From Zoogloea sp. (lineage in GTDB: Bacteria; Pseudomonadota; Gammaproteobacteria; Burkholderiales; Rhodocyclaceae): 64,000 nt of DNA. This document shows positions 58,832 through 64,000 of this stretch, one piece after another. Positions within the stretch are counted from its first letter, which is position 1; the number at the start of each line of letters is the position of its first letter. The stretch covers positions 1 to 64,000 of the forward strand of contig JADKKC010000001.1 of the NCBI GenBank assembly GCA_016720685.1, read 5' to 3'. A program made the translations under genes and the position numbers. The notes beneath the pieces are model-generated. The model was not told the origin of the DNA and did not search any database. It saw nothing but the letters and a program-made list of their open reading frames with translations.

Positions 58832-59752
58832 TCAGCGCATTCGCGCAATATCCCTCAGGGGCGGCGCGCCGAACAGGCGCCGGTATTCGCGGCTGAACTG
58901 GGACGGGCTCTCGTAGCCGACCCGGCGCGCCACGGTGGCGGCGTCGAGGGTTTCGGTCAGCATCATTTTGCGGGCCTCCTGCAGGCGCAGCTGCTTCTGA
59001 TACTGCAGCGGGCTCATGGCGGTAAGGGCCTTGAAGTGGTGGTGCAGCGACGACTTGCTCATGTTGGCCGCATCCGCCAGCGCGTCGATGGACAGGGGCT
59101 GGGCGAAGTTGTCCTTGATCCACTCGATGGCCCGCGCCGTGCGGTGGCCCTGGCTGTCGGCGGCGGCGATGCTGCGCAGGCGCAGGCCCTGGGCGCCGGT
59201 CAGCAGGCGATACAGCAGTTCCTGCTCGTACAGGGGCGCCAGCACCGGGATGTCTTCCGGCGTATCGAGCAGGCGGACGAGGCGCAGTACGGCGTCCATC
59301 ACCGTGTCGGTCAGCGGGCTGACCCCCAGCCCGAGGCTGCCGCTTCCCGGCAGGGGCGGCGGCAACTGCAGGGTGCCGGCCAGATCGCCGATCTTGCGGG
59401 TATCCATGTCGAACACCGCGCACAGGTAGGGGCGCTCCGGCGAGGCTTCGGTGATGTGTCCTATCACCGGCAGGTCCATCGACGTGATCAGGTAATGCCG
59501 GCTGTCGTACTGGAAGGTCTCGTCGGCCAGGTTCAGGCGCTTGGTGCCCTGGGCGGCAATGGCCAGCAGCGAACGGTAAATGGTGCACATCGGCGTACTC
59601 GTGCTGGAGGCCCGGAACAGGCTGAGGCCCGGGACCGGCGTCGGGTTGGGGCCGTCGCCGGGGCAATATCGTTCAATGAGATCCGCCAGCGCAATGCGGG
59701 CGGCATCCAGCCTCAAAGACGGGCTGTGGGTGGAAGGGCCTGATTCGGTCAT
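58832..59752 (-). CDS. AraC family regulator (AraC_N type)
   Basis: A 306-residue regulator. The N-terminal domain matches the AraC_N type (PF06719), with YRSLLAIAAQGTKRLNLADETFQYDSRHYLITSMDLPV. The C-terminal double helix-turn-helix reads SIDALADAANMSKSSLHHHFKALTAMSPLQYQKQLRLQEAR and ATVARRVGYESPSQFSREYRRLFG. Start ATG 59752; a frame extension to 59848 has no family sequence. Divergent from the molybdenum hydroxylase genes, it is the candidate controller of that operon, probably responding to an aldehyde or related compound (inference). Confidence 0.9.
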   Translation of the reverse strand: MTESGPSTHSPSLRLDAARIALADLIERYCPGDGPNPTPVPGLSLFRASSTSTPMCTIYRSLLAIAAQGTKRLNLADETFQYDSRHYLITSMDLPVIGHITEASPERPYLCAVFDMDTRKIGDLAGTLQLPPPLPGSGSLGLGVSPLTDTVMDAVLRLVRLLDTPEDIPVLAPLYEQELLYRLLTGAQGLRLRSIAAADSQGHRTARAIEWIKDNFAQPLSIDALADAANMSKSSLHHHFKALTAMSPLQYQKQLRLQEARKMMLTETLDAATVARRVGYESPSQFSREYRRLFGAPPLRDIARMR

Positions 59753-59843
59753 GCTTTCATTCCTCTTGCCGGCAGCGCGAGTGAGACAACATTTCGGAGA
59801 ATCAGGCAATAATCTCACAGGATTCTGCAATACCTGCAAGCGC

Positions 59844-59870
59844 GTCATGGACTACATTTGGCTTCATGAC
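59844..59870. promoter_or_regulatory. Candidate operator GTCATG-N15-CATGAC
   Basis: Perfect six-base arms with 15 bases between, in the 241-base divergent region between the AraC-type regulator and the molybdenum hydroxylase operon. The two arms are 21 bases apart, two helix turns, which suits a dimeric regulator. A GGGCGACT/AGTCGCCC hairpin follows at 59899-59916. Confidence 0.45.
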
Positions 59871-59993
59871 AGCATCAGGCGGCGCGGGGCATATTGCAGG
59901 GCGACTGAAGTCGCCCCGGCCGCCCCCCGGCCCCGCCCCAGACCTTGCCCCGGCTTTCCGGAACAACAGGCAACACCCCAACGGAGATTGACC

Positions 59994-60452
59994 ATGATCC
60001 AGCTCACCGTGAACGGCACGCCGCGGCGCGTCGACGTCGAACCCGACACCCCGCTGCTGTGGGCCCTGCGCGATACGCTGCTGCTCACCGGCACCAAGTA
60101 CGGCTGTGGCAGCGGCTTGTGCGGCGCCTGTACCGTGCATGTGAATGGCCAGCCGACCCGCTCCTGCATCACGCCGGTCGCCGACGTGGCCGGCAAGAAG
60201 ATCACCACCATCGAAGTCGCCGACAGCTCGCGCGTGGGCCGCGCCGTGCAGGAGGCGTGGCGCAAGCTCGACGTGGTGCAGTGCGGCTACTGCCAGTCGG
60301 GCCAGATCATGAGCGCGGTCAGCCTGCTGAGCACCAAGAAGCGCCCCACCGACGCCGACATCGACGCCGCCATGGCCGGCAACCTGTGCCGCTGCGCCAC
60401 CTACGTGCGCATCCGCGCGGCCATCCACGAAGCCGCCAAGGCCCTGGCGTAA
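59994..60452 (+). CDS. Molybdenum hydroxylase [2Fe-2S] subunit (IorA-like)
   Basis: A 152-residue iron-sulfur subunit of the xanthine oxidase family. The plant-ferredoxin-type cluster is bound by [15 protein letters not shown], and the second cluster by QCGYCQSGQ and LCRCATY. The length is that of the two-subunit IorAB type without a flavin subunit. Start ATG 59994 after GGAGATTGACC. The large subunit gene follows ten bases later. It should pass electrons from the molybdenum site to an external acceptor such as a cytochrome. Confidence 0.93.
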   Translation: MIQLTVNGTPRRVDVEPDTPLLWALRDTLLLTGTKYGCGSGLCGACTVHVNGQPTRSCITPVADVAGKKITTIEVADSSRVGRAVQEAWRKLDVVQCGYCQSGQIMSAVSLLSTKKRPTDADIDAAMAGNLCRCATYVRIRAAIHEAAKALA

Positions 60453-60462
60453 GGAGCCGACC

Positions 60463-62667
60463 ATGAACAACCCCATCCAGAACCTCTCCCGCCGCGGCTT
60501 CCTGCAAGGCGCCGCCGGCCTCACCCTCGGTTTGTCGCTGCCGGCCTTCGCCGCCAAAGCCGGTGCCGCCGCAGCCCAGGCCGCCGCCCCCTTCGAGCCG
60601 ACGCCCTTCCTGCGCATCGGTGCCGACAACTCCGTCACGGTGCTCTCCAAGCACCTCGAAATGGGGCAGGGCACCTACACCGGCCTCGCCACCATCGTGG
60701 CCGAAGAACTCGACGCCGCCTGGCCGCAAGTGAAGGTGGAAGGCGCGCCGGCCGACGCCAAACGCTTCAACAACCTGGCTTTCGGCCCCATGCAGGGCAC
60801 TGGCGGCAGCACCGCCATGGCCAATTCGTGGGACCAGCTGCGCCAGACCGGCGCCACTGCCCGCGCCATGCTGGTGTCGGCGGCGGCCAGACGCTGGAAC
60901 GTAGCGGCCGCCGAGATCAGCGTGCGCGAAGGCGTCGTCAGCCACGCCGCCAGCAAGCGCAAGGCCACTTTTGGCGAGCTGGCCGAGGCCGCCGCTGCCG
61001 AAGCCGTGCCGGCCAGCGTCACCTTGAAGGACCCGAAGGATTTTCGTCTCATCGGCAAACACGCCAGCCGCAAGGACAGCTTCGCCAAGACCAACGGCAG
61101 CGCCCAATTCACCCAGGACGTGCACCTGCCGGGCATGCTGGTGGCGGTGGTGGCCCGCTCGCCGCGCTTCGGCGGCAAGCCCAAGTCCTTCGACGCCGGC
61201 AAGGCCAGGGCCATCAAGGGCGTGGTCGACGTGGTCGCCATTCCCGGTGGGGTGGCCGTGCTGGCGAAGGACACCTGGACCGCCAAGAAGGGCCGCGACG
61301 CGCTCAGCGTCGAATGGGACGACAGCGCGGCCTTCAAGCTCGGCACCGACGAAATGCTGGCCCGCTACCAGGCCCTCGGCCAAACCCCCGGCCTCGTCGC
61401 CCGCAAGGATGGCGATGCGAACGCGGCCCTGGCCGGTGCCGCCAAGGTGCTTGGCGCCAGCTATGACTTCCCCTACCTGGCCCACGCCGCCATGGAGCCG
61501 ATGAACTGCGTCATCCAGCGCACCGCCGACGGTCTCGAGGTGTGGAACGGCGAGCAGTTCCACACCGTGGACCAGGGCGCCCTGGCAGCCATGTTCGGCA
61601 TTCCGGTCGACAAGGTGAACATCCACACGCTCTACGCCGGCGGCAGCTTTGGCCGGCGCGCCAGCACCGCGGTGGACTACATCCGCGAGGCCGGCTCCAT
61701 CGTCAAGGCGCTGGGCGAGCAGGGCACCCACGCCAAGGCCCCGGTCAAGCTGGTGTGGATGCGCGAGGACGACATGAAGGCCGGCTACTACCGGCCCATG
61801 TTCCACCACCGCCTCGAAGCCACGCTGGACGCCGACGGCAGCATCCGCGCCTGGCGTCATCGCCTGGTGGGCCAGTCCATCGCCAAGGGTTCGCCCTTTG
61901 AAGCCTTCATGATCAAAGACGGCGTCGATGGCCTGTCGGTGGAGGGCGCCGCCTCGCTGCCTTACGCCATTCCCAACCTGCAGGTCGAACTGCACACCCC
62001 CGCCGACATCGACGTGCCGGTGCTGTGGTGGCGTTCGGTGGGCTCGACCCACACCGCCTATTCCACCGAAACCTTCCTCGACAGGCTCGCCGTGGAAGGC
62101 GGGCAAGACCCGGTGGCCCTGCGTCTCAAGCTGCTCGCCAAGCACCCGCGTCACGCGGCCGTGCTGCGCCTGGCTGCCGACAAGGCCGGCTGGGGCACGC
62201 CGCTGCCCAAGGGCAAGGCCGGCGAGCGTCGCGGCCGCGGTGTGGCGGTGCATGAATCCTTCCATTCCTTCGTCGCCCAGGTGGCCGAAGTCACGGTGGC
62301 GGCCGATGGCAGCGTCAAGGTCGATCGCATCGTCGCCGCGGTGGATTGCGGCATGGCCATCAACCCGGACAACGTTCGCGCCCAGATCGAAGGCTCGGTC
62401 GGCTTCGCGCTGTCGGCGGCGCTGCACGGCGAGATCACGCTGAAGGACGGCGTGGTCGAGCAGGGCAACTTCGGCGAGTATGCGCCGATCCGCATCAACG
62501 AGATGCCCAGGGTGGACGTGCACATCGTCGCCTCGGCCGAAAAACCGACCGGCATCGGTGAGCCCGGTGTACCGCCGGTGGCGCCGGCCGTGGCCAACGC
62601 GATTGCCGCGGCCACCGGCAAGTGGCTCACGCGGATGCCCTTCCTCACCGAGCAGCTGAAGGCCTGA
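60463..62667 (+). CDS. Molybdenum hydroxylase catalytic subunit (IorB-like)
   Basis: A 734-residue molybdopterin-binding subunit of the aldehyde dehydrogenase/isoquinoline 1-oxidoreductase type. A Tat signal ([15 protein letters not shown]) at the N-terminus exports the folded complex to the periplasm. Family segments include [51 protein letters not shown] and [18 protein letters not shown], the last containing the catalytic glutamate region. Substrate (aldehyde or N-heterocycle) is not determined. Ten bases separate it from the small subunit gene. Confidence 0.93.
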   Translation: MNNPIQNLSRRGFLQGAAGLTLGLSLPAFAAKAGAAAAQAAAPFEPTPFLRIGADNSVTVLSKHLEMGQGTYTGLATIVAEELDAAWPQVKVEGAPADAKRFNNLAFGPMQGTGGSTAMANSWDQLRQTGATARAMLVSAAARRWNVAAAEISVREGVVSHAASKRKATFGELAEAAAAEAVPASVTLKDPKDFRLIGKHASRKDSFAKTNGSAQFTQDVHLPGMLVAVVARSPRFGGKPKSFDAGKARAIKGVVDVVAIPGGVAVLAKDTWTAKKGRDALSVEWDDSAAFKLGTDEMLARYQALGQTPGLVARKDGDANAALAGAAKVLGASYDFPYLAHAAMEPMNCVIQRTADGLEVWNGEQFHTVDQGALAAMFGIPVDKVNIHTLYAGGSFGRRASTAVDYIREAGSIVKALGEQGTHAKAPVKLVWMREDDMKAGYYRPMFHHRLEATLDADGSIRAWRHRLVGQSIAKGSPFEAFMIKDGVDGLSVEGAASLPYAIPNLQVELHTPADIDVPVLWWRSVGSTHTAYSTETFLDRLAVEGGQDPVALRLKLLAKHPRHAAVLRLAADKAGWGTPLPKGKAGERRGRGVAVHESFHSFVAQVAEVTVAADGSVKVDRIVAAVDCGMAINPDNVRAQIEGSVGFALSAALHGEITLKDGVVEQGNFGEYAPIRINEMPRVDVHIVASAEKPTGIGEPGVPPVAPAVANAIAAATGKWLTRMPFLTEQLKA

Positions 62668-62700
62668 GCATGCAGATCTCAAGCCTGAAGGCGTCCTGAC

Positions 62701-63699
62701 ATGGACAGCCAGGATCTGCAGGTGCTTGCCGCCCTGCGCCGCTGGATGGGCGAGGGGCGGCGGGCGGCGCTGGTGACCGTGGCCCGCACCTGGGGCTCGG
62801 CGCCCCGTCCGGCGGGGGCCTGGATGGCCCTGCGGGACGACGGCCGGGTGCAGGGCTCGGTATCCGGCGGCTGCGTCGAGGACGATCTCATCGCCCGCAT
62901 GCGGGGTGGTCACATCGGCGGCAGCCAGCCCTTCGTGCTCCGCTATGGCGTGACCCGCGACGAGGCGGCGCGCTTTGGCCTGCCCTGTGGCGGCACCCTG
63001 GAGCTGGTCGTCGAGCCGGCCCCCGAGGCGGCCCGGCTGGCGGATCTGGCGGCCCGCATCGAGGCTGGCCAGCTGGTGCGCCGCGAGGTGGACCTGGCCG
63101 GCGGTGCGGTGCGCATCATCGATGCCTGCCGCGGCGAAACCCTGCACTGGGATGGTCAGCGCCTGGCCACCCTTCACGGCCCCCACTGGCGCCTGCTGAT
63201 CATTGGTGCCGGGCAGATCGCCCGCTACCTGGCGCCGATGGCCCAGGCGCTGGATTACGCGGTCTCGGTGTGCGATCCGCGCGAGGAATATTCGACCGAA
63301 TGGGACCTGCCCGGCGCACCGCTTGTGGCCGGCATGCCCGACGACGTGGTGCTCGAAATGCTGCCCGACCCCCACACCGCCATCGTCGCCCTCACCCACG
63401 ACCCCAAACTCGACGACATGGCCCTGCTCGAAGCGCTCAAGTCGCCGGCCTTTTACGTGGGGGCGCTGGGTTCGCGGGTGAACAACGCCGCCCGCAAGGA
63501 GCGCCTGCTCAAGTACTTCGACCTCTCGAACGCCGAGGTCGAACGTCTTCACGGCCCCATCGGCGTATACATCGGCAGCCGCACGCCGCCTGAAATCGCG
63601 GTATCCATCCTCGCCGAGATGACCGCCGTAAAAAACGGCGTGACGCCCGCCCGGCCCGAAAGCGCGATGCCGACCGGCTCCGGCTGCGGAATCGGCTGA
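62701..63699 (+). CDS. XdhC/CoxI family molybdenum cofactor protein
   Basis: A 332-residue XdhC-type protein, which binds, protects and inserts the molybdenum cofactor into xanthine oxidase family enzymes after sulfuration. The N-terminal CoxI half has TVARTWGSAPRPAGAWMAL, SVSGGCVEDDL and the cysteine in FGLPCGGTLEL; the C-terminal Rossmann half has RLLIIGAGQIARYLAP and FYVGALGSRVN. The ending GVYIGSRTPPEIAVSILAEM is typical. It follows the catalytic subunit gene by 33 bases and precedes the MocA-like gene by four, a classical maturation set. Confidence 0.93.
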   Translation: MDSQDLQVLAALRRWMGEGRRAALVTVARTWGSAPRPAGAWMALRDDGRVQGSVSGGCVEDDLIARMRGGHIGGSQPFVLRYGVTRDEAARFGLPCGGTLELVVEPAPEAARLADLAARIEAGQLVRREVDLAGGAVRIIDACRGETLHWDGQRLATLHGPHWRLLIIGAGQIARYLAPMAQALDYAVSVCDPREEYSTEWDLPGAPLVAGMPDDVVLEMLPDPHTAIVALTHDPKLDDMALLEALKSPAFYVGALGSRVNNAARKERLLKYFDLSNAEVERLHGPIGVYIGSRTPPEIAVSILAEMTAVKNGVTPARPESAMPTGSGCGIG

Positions 63700-63703
63700 G
63701 CCG

Positions 63704-64000
63704 GTGGCCGGCGTCGTTGGCCTGCTGCTGGCGGCCGGGCAGGGGACGCGCTTCGGCAGCGACAAGCTGCTCCACCCGCTGGCCTGCGGCACGCCGATGG
63801 CGGTGGCCTCGGCGCGTACGCTGCGGGGCGTCTGCCCGCGCAGCATTGCCGTGCTGCGGCCCGAGCAGGGCGTGCTCGCCGGCCTGCTGGCCGCGGCAGG
63901 GCTGGAGATCGTGTTCAGCCCTGAGTCCTGCGGCGGCATGGGCCACACCCTCGCCGCCGGCGTCGCCGCCAGCCCGGACGCCAGCGGCTGGCTGGTGACG
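63704..64000 (+). CDS. MocA-like molybdenum cofactor nucleotidyltransferase, partial
   Basis: The first 99 residues of a nucleotidyltransferase, cut by the window edge. It begins VAGVVGLLLAAGQGTRFGSD, with the LxAGxGxRFG-xxK nucleotide-binding loop of the MobA/MocA group, and GMGHTLAAGV further on. Placed directly after an XdhC gene, it most likely adds CMP to molybdopterin for the hydroxylase encoded upstream. The start is GTG at 63704, four bases after the XdhC stop. Confidence 0.85.
   Translation, partial: MAGVVGLLLAAGQGTRFGSDKLLHPLACGTPMAVASARTLRGVCPRSIAVLRPEQGVLAGLLAAAGLEIVFSPESCGGMGHTLAAGVAASPDASGWLVT

Noticed and set aside
60319..63948. A 1,209-codon open frame on the minus strand opposite the molybdenum hydroxylase genes
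   Set aside because: It is antisense to three clearly conserved genes, has no domain, and its composition is that of a reversed coding frame.
1..64000. tRNA, rRNA, CRISPR array, prophage or plasmid replication genes
   Set aside because: None was recognised on reading both strands; short RNAs without strong structure could still be missed.

Overview
The window is about 64 kb of high-GC, densely coding DNA from a betaproteobacterium. It most likely belongs to Rhodocyclales/Zoogloeaceae (Azoarcus, Thauera, Denitromonas and relatives). That placement is an inference from gene content: a fused isobutyryl-CoA mutase (IcmF), PhaM, PEP-CTERM proteins, a HAAT-type ABC importer flanked by two acyl-CoA ligase genes, and an Ior-type molybdenum hydroxylase. 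No rRNA, tRNA, CRISPR array or complete insertion sequence was seen.

Layout. 0-7 kb: an orphan BrnA-like antitoxin, a radical SAM protein, an HMA-CDF metal transporter, a four-gene minus-strand run (PACE efflux protein, half-site HMA protein, phosphatidylserine decarboxylase, MFS transporter), then a DOMON-like protein coupled to a NamZ/DUF1343 protein. 7-10.5 kb: fliW (preceded by a 138-base stretch with no A or T), a RhlE-type helicase and a zinc metallopeptidase. 10.5-18 kb: a frameshifted BvgS-like double binding-domain protein without a kinase, a VOC protein, and a three-gene signalling operon (GGDEF-EAL protein, hybrid histidine kinase, OmpR-type regulator) joined by ATGA overlaps. 18-22.5 kb: an AraC regulator divergent from icmF.

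22.5-28.9 kb is an accessory region with visibly lower GC. It carries a lipoprotein whose frame runs through the icmF terminator, a PEP-CTERM stub, a DUF2235 (Tle1-like) membrane hydrolase, a decayed IS5-family transposase, and a PEP-CTERM metzincin protease coupled to a small secreted six-cysteine protein. This protease/partner pair is the best candidate here for something undescribed.

28.9-34.7 kb holds secreted and membrane proteins: a PHB-depolymerase-type esterase with two compensating frame slips, a site-2 protease, a DUF2167 protein and a secreted HELCH-type putative peptidase. 34.9-44 kb is an uptake-and-activation operon: AMP-forming acyl-CoA ligase, ABC importer (ATPase, two permeases, binding protein, second ATPase) and a PaaK-like ligase, with related inverted repeats in three of its gaps. 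44-47.2 kb: a DUF3455 lipoprotein, ECF sigma factor, anti-sigma factor and AEC transporter. 47.2-55.5 kb: phaM, then a putative sensing module (TonB-dependent receptor, periplasmic binding protein, hybrid kinase, divergent NarL-type regulator), then feoB behind a promoter overlapped by a Fur-box-like site. 55.6-64 kb: a 5'-nucleotidase-type lipoprotein, a DUF2252 protein, and an AraC regulator divergent from a two-subunit molybdenum hydroxylase with its XdhC-type and MocA-type maturation proteins, the last cut by the window edge.

Three places look like possible base-level assembly errors: the A/T-free run at 6895-7032, the single-base frameshift near 11990, and the paired indels near 29031 and 29095. 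Each should be checked against reads before biological weight is placed on it.
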